The notes under the pieces were generated by a model that had not been told where the DNA came from, made no database searches, and saw nothing but the letters and a program-made list of their open reading frames with translations. Positions 26,587-34,687 of a stretch of DNA of 55,375 nucleotides are shown one piece after another. Position 1 is the stretch's first letter. Each line of letters begins with the position of its first letter. The position numbers and the translations under genes were made by a program. The DNA is from Argonema galeatum A003/A1 (GTDB lineage Bacteria > Cyanobacteriota > Cyanobacteriia > Cyanobacteriales > Aerosakkonemataceae), in assembly GCF_023333595.1 (NCBI RefSeq), contig NZ_JAIQZM010000041.1, positions 1 to 55,375 on the forward strand, in the 5' to 3' direction.

Positions 26587-26850
26587 GTGAGTTTTAAACG
26601 TTTACCAGAAACTATTGCCTATGTCCGAATTACCGGACACTGTTGGCAACAAGGCAAAATTGAAGGAGAAGTAAGGGCGGGTGAGTATGATTGGCAGTTC
26701 CAGTGGTGTTTTAGACAAGGCAAGTTGTCTGTCCAGCCATCCCTGGGACGAGCTTTAATTCAGGAGCCGCTGGGTCGTTTTCTGGAACAGTCGGATTACC
26801 AACTAGAGCCTGGGGGAGACTATGCTTTTGCGATCCGGGCTGAATTTTAG
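26587..26850 (+). CDS. DUF3146 family protein
   Basis: An 87-residue cyanobacterial protein of unknown function. VRITGHCWQQGKIEGEV, WQFQWCFRQGKLSVQPSLGR and LEQSDYQLEPGGDYAFAIRA match the DUF3146 pattern over the whole length. It begins with GTG at 26587, which gives the expected N-terminus (MSFKRLPET). It is divergent from the GTPase gene. There is no membrane segment or catalytic motif. Confidence 0.85.
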   Translation: MSFKRLPETIAYVRITGHCWQQGKIEGEVRAGEYDWQFQWCFRQGKLSVQPSLGRALIQEPLGRFLEQSDYQLEPGGDYAFAIRAEF

Positions 26851-26942
26851 ACCCAAGTCTAAAAACACTCTTAAAAAATCTCTCTATGTTGCGATGACAA
26901 TATATATTCGATCTGGGAATTTTCTTTCAAGAAATCAGGTGC

Positions 26943-27144
26943 ATGAATATTTTAACCATATTTGCTGAAATAGGTATACTGCTCGTTGTTTTCTTTCTGC
27001 TAAACAGGATTAAAAATTATAAAGATTATTCTTGTCATCTTTATAATTGCGTTTGTCGTTGCCGTTGTTAATGTTTTTGTCGATCAAGCAATGCTTAGCG
27101 AATCTTCTAGGTTCAAAAAACCAAGAAATATCGTGACTGGCTAA
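26943..27144 (+). pseudogene. Possible small membrane protein, frame-interrupted
   Basis: ATG at 26943 opens a 42-codon frame (MNILTIFAEIGILLVVFFLL) ending at 27071. A second hydrophobic frame, shifted by one base, overlaps it and runs to TAA at 27142-27144 (KIIKIILVIFIIAFVVAVVN). Joined, they would make a two-helix protein of about 67 residues. Either one base has been gained or lost, or this is chance AT-rich sequence. No family was recognised. It fills the 305-base gap between DUF3146 and yqgF. Confidence 0.3.
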
Positions 27145-27155
27145 ACTTCATTACC

Positions 27156-27620
27156 CTACTTGTTAGTTCCTAACAGTCGTTCTAGGTATCTTTCGATCAA
27201 GAGGATGGCAACGATGTCATCTACAGGACGCGGTAGGGGTCGCATTCCCTGTGGTATGAGGCGATAAAGACCTTTGGGCGGGTACATTTGCCAATAGCGA
27301 TCGCGTGCCTCCAACGTACTGTAGCGTTCATCAACCAAAATTATCCGCAATGGCTCTGGTAAGTCTTGAGTTAGTTGCTGTTTCCAAGTTTTAGCTGTAG
27401 TTTGATCGCCCATTACTAATACAGAAATGGGATACTTTTGACGTAAGCTTTGAATGGTGGCGATCGCTTGCTCGGCGGCAATGACTTGATGGTAATGAAG
27501 TTTGCGATCGACTGCCATCACGGCTAAACCACACTTCTGACGGCCTGGATCGAAGCCCAAGATTACCGGCTGGTCAGGGGTCAAATCCGAGTCGGGAGTA
27601 GGCTTAGCACGAGAAAACAT
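27156..27620 (-). CDS. YqgF/RuvX-type RNase H-fold nuclease
   Basis: The 154-residue protein has the YqgF fold: the first acidic residue Asp24 in LGFDPGRQKCGLAV, Glu98 in VDERYST and the Asp134/135 pair in VDDIVAILLIERY. Family members process the 5' end of pre-16S rRNA or act as Holliday junction resolvase-like nucleases; cyanobacterial proteins of this subtype are diverged from E. coli YqgF. It lies 71 bases downstream of the DUF3084 gene on the same strand and is probably co-transcribed with it. Confidence 0.85.
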   Translation of the reverse strand: MFSRAKPTPDSDLTPDQPVILGFDPGRQKCGLAVMAVDRKLHYHQVIAAEQAIATIQSLRQKYPISVLVMGDQTTAKTWKQQLTQDLPEPLRIILVDERYSTLEARDRYWQMYPPKGLYRLIPQGMRPLPRPVDDIVAILLIERYLERLLGTNK

Positions 27621-27691
27621 AGCTTTTTGTGGCCGCGCGGCTATAGTTTAGTCTTCAGTTTGGCAAAAAACGATCGCAACTAGCTAGCTGC

Positions 27692-29407
27692 TCAAGTCCT
27701 AAAGATCACCTGTCCGCCCTGAATGGCGATCAGATCCATTTTGACTGGCCCAGCCGTGTAAGTGATATCTGATGTGACCACTTGAACGTCTATTGGTTGT
27801 TTAGACTGTTTCAGTTGTTCTAAAAAGCGCGTCAGAGTTTCGATGCGATCGTCTCCGATCTGGATTTTATCAGCCACAATGCCAGCGCGACGGACTCGAA
27901 ATAGAGAAGCTGCAATCAGCAGATCGAGCCGTTCCCGAATCTGGTCTTCTGTCATTGTCGCGGGATCGGCAGAAGTTGACGCTACCACATCTCCAGCTTG
28001 AAATACAACGCGATTGGGAGCCACATCGACAAACACTTGCACGGGAGATTCTGCTCCGGCGACGTAGTTGCCAGCCGAAATAATTCGCACCACGTAGTCT
28101 TTACCGTCATCAATCTGTGCGATCAACTTATTCACTTCAGCTTGTCTGATCAAAATCACTTGTTCCTTATAAGTCTTGTTGCTGGGACGAGTGCGTTCTA
28201 AAGCCACTCGATTTGCTTGCAACAATAGGCGATCGACTGCTTGACGAGCGGCGGTCGGTTCCACAATGCGAACAACACCCGCCGAAAGAACTTGGCCGCG
28301 ACGCAGGGTGACATTCCCTTGAAACAGTTGTTGATAGTCTTGTTCCAAGGTTGCTACTTCTTTTTGTAAAATATTTAGTTTTTGTTCGCGTTCTGAAAGT
28401 TTTTTACCTTGCTCTAAAAGTTTGGTATCTCTTTGGGCGAGTAGTTGCTCCCGTTCTGTGAGTTGTTTTTGCTGTTGTTTGAGGCGACTTTCCTGCTGTG
28501 TAATAACTTGGTCTCGCGTCGCGATTCTTTGGTCGCGCACGTTAATTTCTTGTTCTCGCTGAGAAATGGTTTGATCTTGAGCGGCAATTTTTTGGTCGCG
28601 CTGGGCGATCGCTTGGTCTTGAACGGCGATTTTCTCGTCTTTGAGATCGATCGTGCGATCGCGGGCTGCAATTTTCTCGTCCCGCTGGTCAAGCTGTTTT
28701 TTGAGTTCGGTGATCTGGGCTTTGACTTGGTTGCGCTGGGCGATCAAATCTTGGCGTTCCGTCTGAAGTCTTTGAATTTCTGAACGAAGTTCTTGAGCCT
28801 GCCCAGAGACTGTTTTCAATTGCTGCCCAGTTCCATCTAACTCGGCCTTGGTTTGACTCAACTGGTCTTGAGTTTGACTCAACTGGCCTTGAGTTTGATT
28901 TAATTGACTTTCGGTTCTGCTCAACTGGCCCTGAGTCTGATTCAGTTGTGCTTCTGTTCGGGCCTGTTTGGCGAAGGCTTCGGCTAGCTTCGCCAGTACC
29001 AGCTGCAAAGCTTGATTGGTCGAATCCAGGCGTTTTTGAGCTGTTGCCTGCTCTGATTTTGCTTGGGCTAGCTCATCCTCTACCCGACTTTTTTCAGCTT
29101 CTACCTGGTTTTTCTGAGTTTTAGTTTGTTCTATCTCTTGGCGGGCGTTTTTGAGATTTTTCTGAATTGTTTCCAGTTTAAATACGCCCGTGCGTAATTG
29201 TTCGCTGGCAGCAAACAAAATCGCCAACGTAGAGCCAGAAATTAGGCTGCCTGTCAAGAGGGTGACCAACACCGCCGTGTTTTTGGGACGTAATTTAAAT
29301 AGGCTCAGCCTTGCTTTACCGACTTTCGTCCCGATGCGATCGCCCACCGATGCGATCACTCCCCCCAACACCAAAATTGCCGCAATCAGGATTAAGCCGG
29401 TGGTCAT
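27692..29407 (-). CDS. DUF3084 coiled-coil membrane protein
   Basis: A 571-residue protein with two N-terminal membrane segments (about 2-22 and 44-66, including VLVTLLTGSLISGSTLAILF), a coiled coil over about 75-360 and a C-terminal globular domain (about 375-571). The coil contains two internal repeat types: about seven-residue LxQTQGQLS units (near 158-195) and DxxIxxR/Q units (near 235-310, such as RDQKIAAQDQTIS). The C-terminal domain, with VVRIISAGNYVAGAESPVQV and ITYTAGPVKMDLIAIQGGQV, matches DUF3084. Conserved in cyanobacteria, often next to yqgF as here; function unknown, perhaps envelope scaffolding. Confidence 0.9.
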   Translation of the reverse strand: MTTGLILIAAILVLGGVIASVGDRIGTKVGKARLSLFKLRPKNTAVLVTLLTGSLISGSTLAILFAASEQLRTGVFKLETIQKNLKNARQEIEQTKTQKNQVEAEKSRVEDELAQAKSEQATAQKRLDSTNQALQLVLAKLAEAFAKQARTEAQLNQTQGQLSRTESQLNQTQGQLSQTQDQLSQTKAELDGTGQQLKTVSGQAQELRSEIQRLQTERQDLIAQRNQVKAQITELKKQLDQRDEKIAARDRTIDLKDEKIAVQDQAIAQRDQKIAAQDQTISQREQEINVRDQRIATRDQVITQQESRLKQQQKQLTEREQLLAQRDTKLLEQGKKLSEREQKLNILQKEVATLEQDYQQLFQGNVTLRRGQVLSAGVVRIVEPTAARQAVDRLLLQANRVALERTRPSNKTYKEQVILIRQAEVNKLIAQIDDGKDYVVRIISAGNYVAGAESPVQVFVDVAPNRVVFQAGDVVASTSADPATMTEDQIRERLDLLIAASLFRVRRAGIVADKIQIGDDRIETLTRFLEQLKQSKQPIDVQVVTSDITYTAGPVKMDLIAIQGGQVIFRT

Positions 29408-29679
29408 ATTCAGTTACATTGACATTACCGATCCTCACTATGAGGATAGGATTTGAGGGCCGATCTTGCGTGTGAATATCGGCATTTGGGCTTTTAGTAC
29501 CAGGTCTTGCAGAGTGTGCTTGAGTTGACAAGCTTACTCTTCAAGTTTGTCCCGTTTTAAACCCCACAGTACTTGCTCGATCTTATCACCGCGCTGACTC
29601 GTTTCGCCGTAATATTCCTGAAGTTGCGCGTCGCTGTGCGACTTACAGGTTCATGCACGACGGTATGGGGTTTAGGCCA

Positions 29680-30351
29680 CTAAGTGAACTGTTGACTTAA
29701 GGTGACTGGGTTATGGACGGTAATCTTTTTCTTGTTGATTGAGATCATTTTTTCTTGCCGCAGATCCCCCAACAAACGGGTAACCGTGACGCGGGTGGAA
29801 CCGATCGCTTCTGCGATCGCTTGATGGGACAGTTTCAGATCGATCGTAATCCCTTCTGGGCCGGAAACCCCAAAGTCGCGACACAGAATCAGCAGAAAAC
29901 TGACCAATCGGGAACCCATATCTCGATGCGCCAGCGTCTCGATCATCATCTCAGTTTGCAGAATCCGAGAAGAAAGACCCCGCAGCATTAGCATTGATAA
30001 CTCAGGATTTTCTTTGAGCGCTTGTTCCACTTGGTCTATCGGTGCTGACAGCAGCTCGACTGGGGTGAAAGCAACTGCATGGTAAAACCGATCAGACCGA
30101 TTCCCCGTAATCAGCGACAAGACGCCAAAAACGCTATTCTCTCGCAGCAGCGCCACCGTAATTTCTTCTCCTGCTTCATAAACTCTGGAAAGTTTTACCG
30201 CGCCCTTAAGCAGAAAATATACCCGTTCAGCCGGATCGCCTGGGAAAAATATGGTTTTGCCTCTTTCAAAGTTTTCCACGACTGGTGGAAACGCCCCACT
30301 ACCCATTTGACGAAATACAACTGCTAGCGGTCTATCTTGTATCATCACCAT
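29680..30351 (-). CDS. ntcA: Global nitrogen regulator NtcA
   Basis: CRP-family transcription factor that activates nitrogen assimilation genes when 2-oxoglutarate is high. The 223-residue product is nearly identical to NtcA sequences I know: the effector domain (FFPGDPAERVYFLLKGAVKL, EITVALLRENSVFGVLSL), the dimer helix and the C-terminal HTH (LSHQAIAEAIGSTRVTVTRL), ending VHNPVTLSQQFT. It starts with ATG at 30351. NtcA binds TGTA-N8-TACA and regulates itself in several strains; a near-match lies at 30592-30607 upstream. It is divergent from fabI. Confidence 0.97.
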   Translation of the reverse strand: MVMIQDRPLAVVFRQMGSGAFPPVVENFERGKTIFFPGDPAERVYFLLKGAVKLSRVYEAGEEITVALLRENSVFGVLSLITGNRSDRFYHAVAFTPVELLSAPIDQVEQALKENPELSMLMLRGLSSRILQTEMMIETLAHRDMGSRLVSFLLILCRDFGVSGPEGITIDLKLSHQAIAEAIGSTRVTVTRLLGDLRQEKMISINKKKITVHNPVTLSQQFT

Positions 30352-30726
30352 ATTCCTTGACCTCTCTACAGACCCAATAGATTTTTTCTCTCATTTTGGA
30401 ATAAAGTTTGACACAAGACAGCACTGTCTTTGTTCAGATCGTGCTGGCATAACTCCTGCCCTTAATCCAGTACTGAAGCGCTTCATTCCTCTAAAAATCA
30501 ACGTTTTTGTTGGCTTTGTCAATCGCCTCGTACTGCTTGGTGTTTTCTTCTAGTTTCGCTTCTGGCAGTAGCATTGCAGCCATAAAATTTCTGTGTACTA
30601 TAGCACATAATTATGACAAAATCCCAAATAAATATTTTATATATCGATAAAAAAATTTATTGGGGACTGTACAAGGTGCGATCGCAGCCTGTCTTTGCCG
30701 CACGTACTCCGATATAATGAACCACT
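30352..30726. other. Divergent ntcA/fabI promoter region
   Basis: A 375-base spacer without a gene. It holds the NtcA-like palindrome and an AT-rich stretch (30607-30662) just upstream of fabI. Confidence 0.6.
30592..30607 (-). promoter_or_regulatory. NtcA-box-like palindrome upstream of ntcA
   Basis: TGTG-N8-CACA (TGTGCTATAGTACACA on the minus strand) differs from the NtcA consensus TGTA-N8-TACA at the innermost base of each half. It lies about 240 bases upstream of ntcA in the ntcA/fabI spacer, pointing to possible autoregulation. The match is inexact and no firm -10 element was fixed. Confidence 0.4.
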
Positions 30727-31503
30727 ATGCTGAATTTAACCGGAAAAAACGCACTTGTAACCGGCATTGCCAACAATCGCTCGATCGCTTGGGGCATTGC
30801 CCAACAACTCCATAAAGCTGGTGCTAATCTTGGCATCACCTACCTACCCGATGAAAAAGGTAGATTTGAGAAGAAAGTGGCGGAACTGGTAGAACCGCTC
30901 AATCCTAGCTTGTTTTTGCCCTGTAACGTCCAGGATGAAGCCCAGATTCAAGCTACCTTTGAGGCTGTCCGCGAAAAGTGGGGCAAACTTGACATCCTGA
31001 TTCATTGCCTTGCTTTTGCTAACAAGGAGGATTTATCAGGTGATTTTAGCCAAACTTCGCGGCAAGGATTTTCCCTGGCTCTTGATATTAGCGCTTACTC
31101 GCTGATCCAGCTAAGTGGGGCTGCTAAACCTTTGATGACCGAAGGTGGCAGTATCGTCACTTTAACCTATCTGGGTGGGGTGCGAGTGATTCCCAACTAC
31201 AATGTCATGGGGATCGCCAAAGCGGCTTTGGAAATGAATGTCCGCTACCTGGCGTCGGAACTCGGCCCGCAGAATGTGAGGGTAAATGGGATATCGGCTG
31301 GCCCGATCCGCACTCTGGCTTCTTCAGCTGTTGGTGGTATCCTGGATATGATTCACCATGTTGAAGAGTTGGCACCGCTGCGGCGCACTGTAACTCAGAC
31401 GGAAGTGGGGAATGCTGCTGCTTTCCTTTGCAGCGATTTAGCCAGCGGCATTACAGGTCAGATCCTGTATGTGGATGCTGGGTACGAAATAATGGGAATG
31501 TAG
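30727..31503 (+). CDS. fabI: Enoyl-[acyl-carrier-protein] reductase (NADH)
   Basis: Catalyses the last reduction of each fatty acid elongation cycle. The 258-residue SDR-type protein has the FabI cofactor site (TGIANNRSIAWGIA), the substrate-site Tyr148 (TLTYLGG), the catalytic Tyr158 (NYNVMGIAK) and Lys165, and the conserved ENVRVNGIS-like segment (QNVRVNGISAGPIRTLA). ATG at 30727. hisB follows after 17 bases, so the two genes are probably in one transcript, an arrangement seen in other cyanobacteria. Confidence 0.96.
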   Translation: MLNLTGKNALVTGIANNRSIAWGIAQQLHKAGANLGITYLPDEKGRFEKKVAELVEPLNPSLFLPCNVQDEAQIQATFEAVREKWGKLDILIHCLAFANKEDLSGDFSQTSRQGFSLALDISAYSLIQLSGAAKPLMTEGGSIVTLTYLGGVRVIPNYNVMGIAKAALEMNVRYLASELGPQNVRVNGISAGPIRTLASSAVGGILDMIHHVEELAPLRRTVTQTEVGNAAAFLCSDLASGITGQILYVDAGYEIMGM

Positions 31504-31520
31504 CTAGATTTGAATTGACA

Positions 31521-32165
31521 ATGCAAATACGCGATCGCCAAATTTCACATCCCCACCACTCAGAGCAAATTTTAACTGCTCGAACAGCTTCGGTTAAACG
31601 AACTACTGGCGAAACCGATGTCCAAGTGACTATCAATCTTGACGGTACAGGTGCTTGCATAGCTAAAACGGGAATTCCGTTTTTAGATCATATGCTGCAC
31701 CAAATTTCCTCTCACGGACTGATCGATCTCCAAGTCGAGGCGACGGGAGATTTGGAAATAGACGATCACCACACGAATGAAGATGTGGGGATTACATTGG
31801 GACAGGCGCTCTTGAAAGCGTTAGGCGATCGCAAAGGCATTGTCCGTTTTGGTAATTTCCTCGCGCCGTTGGATGAAGCTTTAATTCAGGTGGCATTAGA
31901 CTTTTCGGGACGCCCTCATTTAAGTTATGGTTTGGAGATTCCAACGCAGCGAGTTGGTACTTATGACACTCAGCTAGTACGGGAATTTTTTGTGGCGTTG
32001 GTAAATCATAGCCAGATGACGCTGCATATTCGTCAATTGGATGGTATTAATTCCCACCACATTATTGAAGCAACATTTAAGGCGTTTGCTAGGGCGATGC
32101 GAATGGCGGTGGAAATAGATCCGCGCCGTGCTAGCACGATTCCCAGTTCTAAGGGAGTTTTATAG
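31521..32165 (+). CDS. hisB: Imidazoleglycerol-phosphate dehydratase
   Basis: Histidine biosynthesis, converting imidazole glycerol phosphate to imidazole acetol phosphate. The 214-residue protein carries the Mn-binding motifs of HisB: FLDHMLHQISSHG, DDHHTNEDVGI, DFSGRP and INSHHIIEATFKAFARAM, plus the C-terminal PSSKGVL. ATG at 31521 gives the normal start; an in-frame upstream ATG at 31428 would run through the 3' end of fabI in another frame and is not credible. Monofunctional type, without a phosphatase domain. Confidence 0.97.
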   Translation: MQIRDRQISHPHHSEQILTARTASVKRTTGETDVQVTINLDGTGACIAKTGIPFLDHMLHQISSHGLIDLQVEATGDLEIDDHHTNEDVGITLGQALLKALGDRKGIVRFGNFLAPLDEALIQVALDFSGRPHLSYGLEIPTQRVGTYDTQLVREFFVALVNHSQMTLHIRQLDGINSHHIIEATFKAFARAMRMAVEIDPRRASTIPSSKGVL

Positions 32166-32213
32166 AATCTAAACAGGGGCTAGGGCGTCAGGAAGCGATC
32201 GCTCATTTAAGCA

Positions 32214-32606
32214 TCACTTTGTTAAAACAGGAGGAGTTTTAGCGTCAGATTTGAGAAGATACCCAGCTTTAGGTAAGCACTCCTCACGGAGTTTTTCACA
32301 AGGAATAGTTTCAATCATATCAGGGCTATTTTCATGAGGAATTTTTACTTCATAAACCAAGCCTAATTCTGCTTTCTTGAAAGCATCTCTTACATCAAGC
32401 GCTCCCGTTTCTACCTCTGTAAGTCTTTGCTGGGAAATTGGAACGCAAAGATACAGTTCAAAATCTTCTGTTTCATGCACCCAAACAGCTAGGAATATTT
32501 CTCCGGCTGAATTGCGACAAGAAAATAGTAGCGCTCGGTTAAAGTAATCGTATTCTTTAATTGTTTCCAGAAGTTCCAAACTACTATACTCTAAAAGAAA
32601 ACTCAT
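32214..32606 (-). CDS. Hypothetical protein (DUF6575-like), second of a two-gene pair
   Basis: About 130 residues. The opening MSFLLEYSSLELLETIKEYD and the segment ALLFSCRNSAGEIFLAVWVH look like a small alpha/beta domain I associate, with moderate confidence, with DUF6575. There is no catalytic motif, signal or membrane segment. The ATG at 32606 has GAGG at a proper distance; another ATG at 32612 sits right on it. The start lies just beyond the stop of the next upstream gene (32616), so translation of the pair is probably coupled. It converges with hisB. Confidence 0.6.
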   Translation of the reverse strand: MSFLLEYSSLELLETIKEYDYFNRALLFSCRNSAGEIFLAVWVHETEDFELYLCVPISQQRLTEVETGALDVRDAFKKAELGLVYEVKIPHENSPDMIETIPCEKLREECLPKAGYLLKSDAKTPPVLTK

Positions 32607-32615
32607 GCTCATACC

Positions 32616-33008
32616 TCATACAGTGATATCGATAACTTGGAATAGAGTCCAAGGCTCAGCACCAATTGCCAGCCACAAAGTATGGTGAGACGGACTATTA
32701 TTGGATGGACTAGGCTGTATCACTCCTAATTTGGGAGTCAAATTACTCACAGCAACTTTTAAATTTCCCAAATCTGGATATATTTGACGTAAATTTAGGA
32801 TGTCCTCTATTTCAGTGTAAACAGAAATTCCACAGGATTGACATTCCTTCTCGTCCTTCGGAAACCTCTTGTTAGGATTCTTCTGACGCTTTGAGAGAAA
32901 ATCATCAGGAGTTGGAGGATCGTTTCTGACAAGGTAGTACACCGTGCCTGATGCTTCTTTGGCAGTCTTGGGTGGACAATTTTCGGGAAAGTAGTTAGGG
33001 AATTGCAT
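32616..33008 (-). CDS. Hypothetical protein, first of a two-gene pair
   Basis: A 130-residue protein that I do not recognise. It contains ASGTVYYLVRNDPPTPDDFL, a lysine-rich stretch, a CxxC motif (CQSCGISVYTE) and a beta-rich C-terminus (TLWLAIGAEPWTLFQVIDIT). The conserved-looking pairing with the gene at 32214-32606 suggests a single unit. The order and size recall toxin-antitoxin or effector-immunity pairs, but nothing in the sequence confirms this. Confidence 0.6.
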   Translation of the reverse strand: MQFPNYFPENCPPKTAKEASGTVYYLVRNDPPTPDDFLSKRQKNPNKRFPKDEKECQSCGISVYTEIEDILNLRQIYPDLGNLKVAVSNLTPKLGVIQPSPSNNSPSHHTLWLAIGAEPWTLFQVIDITV

Positions 33009-33213
33009 CAGGTAGTTGCTTTATCTGGTATGTAGCAGGTCGATTTTTAGATATTCTCAGACTATCAATACTTACTCGCAGATAGCGCAAAAACCTTCTT
33101 TCAAAGGGTAGTCTGGCCCGATCGCTTGTTCGATCGGCCCAGAGACAGGCGTCGGCCACCAAGGTATATATGTTATAAGAGTCATAATTCTTAACGTTTT
33201 TTAACCTTTATCA

Positions 33214-34653
33214 ATGCTTATTTCTCCCTCTGGCAAGTCCTGGTTCAAAGAATTCTTGACAAAAAGAGTTTTTTTTGGTGTAGAACCAAGTCGCGATCTA
33301 ATCGCCATTTTACTGGTTTACCTAGTGATGGGGATTTTAGGGTTGGCACGGCTAGCCATCAGCTTCTTCCTCAAAGATGAATTGGGGCTGAGTCCGGCGG
33401 AAGTTTCAGTTTTGATGGGAATAGCCGCCCTCCCCTGGGTAGTCAAACCGCTGTTTGGCTTTATGTCGGATGGACTGCCGATATTTGGATATCGGCGGCG
33501 TCCTTACCTAGTTTTGGCCGGGTTACTGGGATCGGCTGCTTGGGTGAGTCTGGCAACTGTGGTTCACAGTACTTGGGCGGCGACAGTTGCGATCGCCCTC
33601 AGTTCCCTTTCTTCGATGGTAAGTGACGTAATTGCCGACTCGCTAATCGTAGAACGAGCAAGAGAAGAGACTCTAAGCAAAGCAGGCTCGCTGCAATCCC
33701 TTGCCTGGGCTACCACAGCGCTTGGAGGTTTTATAACTGCCTACTTAAGTGGATTTTTGTTAGAGCATTTCAGTACCCACACTATATTTGGCATTACTGC
33801 CACTTTCCCGCTAATTGTGTCTGCGATCGCCTGGTTGATTGCGGAAGAACCAGCGAGTCAGTCTCCTCATGTCTCCAATGTCGGGAACCAAGTAGACAAA
33901 TTACGGAAAGCTCTCAGCCAGAAAGCAATTTGGATGCCTACAGTATTTCTGTTCATTTTGCAAGCCACCCCATCAGCTGATGTCGCCTTCTTCTTCTTCA
34001 CCACCAACGAGCTGAAATTTGAACCAGAATTTCTGGGAAGAGTGCGCCTGGTAACGAGTTTGGCATCTCTCGTTGGCGTATGGCTGTTCCAGCGTTTCTT
34101 GAAAACAATACCCTTTCGGACAATTTTCGGTTGGACGATCGTTCTCTCTACAATCTTGGGCATGACCGTGCTTTTGCTTGTTACCCACACCAACCGCAGC
34201 TTGGGAATTGACGATCGCTGGTTCAGTATAGGAGACAGCCTTATCCTCACCGTTATGGGACAAATTGCCTATATGCCCATCTTGGTGCTGTCGGCGCGGC
34301 TTTGCCCACCCGGTGTGGAAGCCACACTATTTGCTCTCCTGATGTCAGTGACAAATTTGGCATCGCTTCTCTCCTCTCAATTTGGAGCAGTCTTGATGTA
34401 CTGGTTGGGAATTACCGCAACCAACTTTGACGCCCTCTGGTTGTTGGTTCTCATTACCAATCTCACCACCCTGTTGCCATTGCCGTTCCTGGGTTTGCTA
34501 GCAGAGGCAGACCTGCAAACACAGATTCAACTAAAACCGCCGGATTCCGATCGTGCGGGGCAACCTTTCTTACCGGACTTGATATCTGAGTTGTCAATAG
34601 TTAACGGTCACCATTCAGCGGCAAAGGAAAAACAACTCATAACAGAAGACTGA
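33214..34653 (+). CDS. Folate/biopterin (BT1) family MFS transporter
   Basis: A 479-residue polytopic membrane protein with twelve predicted helices. The BT1-family hallmarks are present: FGVEPSRDLIAILLVYLVMG, LPWVVKPLFGFMSDGLPIFG and YRRRPYL in the first half, and SSMVSDVIADSLIVERAREE. Members in Synechocystis and plants carry folates or pterins. ATG at 33214. A heptamer repeat and a carotenoid oxygenase gene follow, but a shared function is not evident. Confidence 0.9.
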   Translation: MLISPSGKSWFKEFLTKRVFFGVEPSRDLIAILLVYLVMGILGLARLAISFFLKDELGLSPAEVSVLMGIAALPWVVKPLFGFMSDGLPIFGYRRRPYLVLAGLLGSAAWVSLATVVHSTWAATVAIALSSLSSMVSDVIADSLIVERAREETLSKAGSLQSLAWATTALGGFITAYLSGFLLEHFSTHTIFGITATFPLIVSAIAWLIAEEPASQSPHVSNVGNQVDKLRKALSQKAIWMPTVFLFILQATPSADVAFFFFTTNELKFEPEFLGRVRLVTSLASLVGVWLFQRFLKTIPFRTIFGWTIVLSTILGMTVLLLVTHTNRSLGIDDRWFSIGDSLILTVMGQIAYMPILVLSARLCPPGVEATLFALLMSVTNLASLLSSQFGAVLMYWLGITATNFDALWLLVLITNLTTLLPLPFLGLLAEADLQTQIQLKPPDSDRAGQPFLPDLISELSIVNGHHSAAKEKQLITED

Positions 34654-34677
34654 CAACTAACAACTGACAACTGACAA
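34650..34677 (+). repeat. Heptanucleotide tandem repeat (AACTGAC)
   Basis: GACAACTAACAACTGACAAC and further units follow directly on the stop codon of the transporter gene (34651-34653), before the carotenoid oxygenase start. Confidence 0.8.
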
Positions 34678-34687
34678 ATTACGACCT

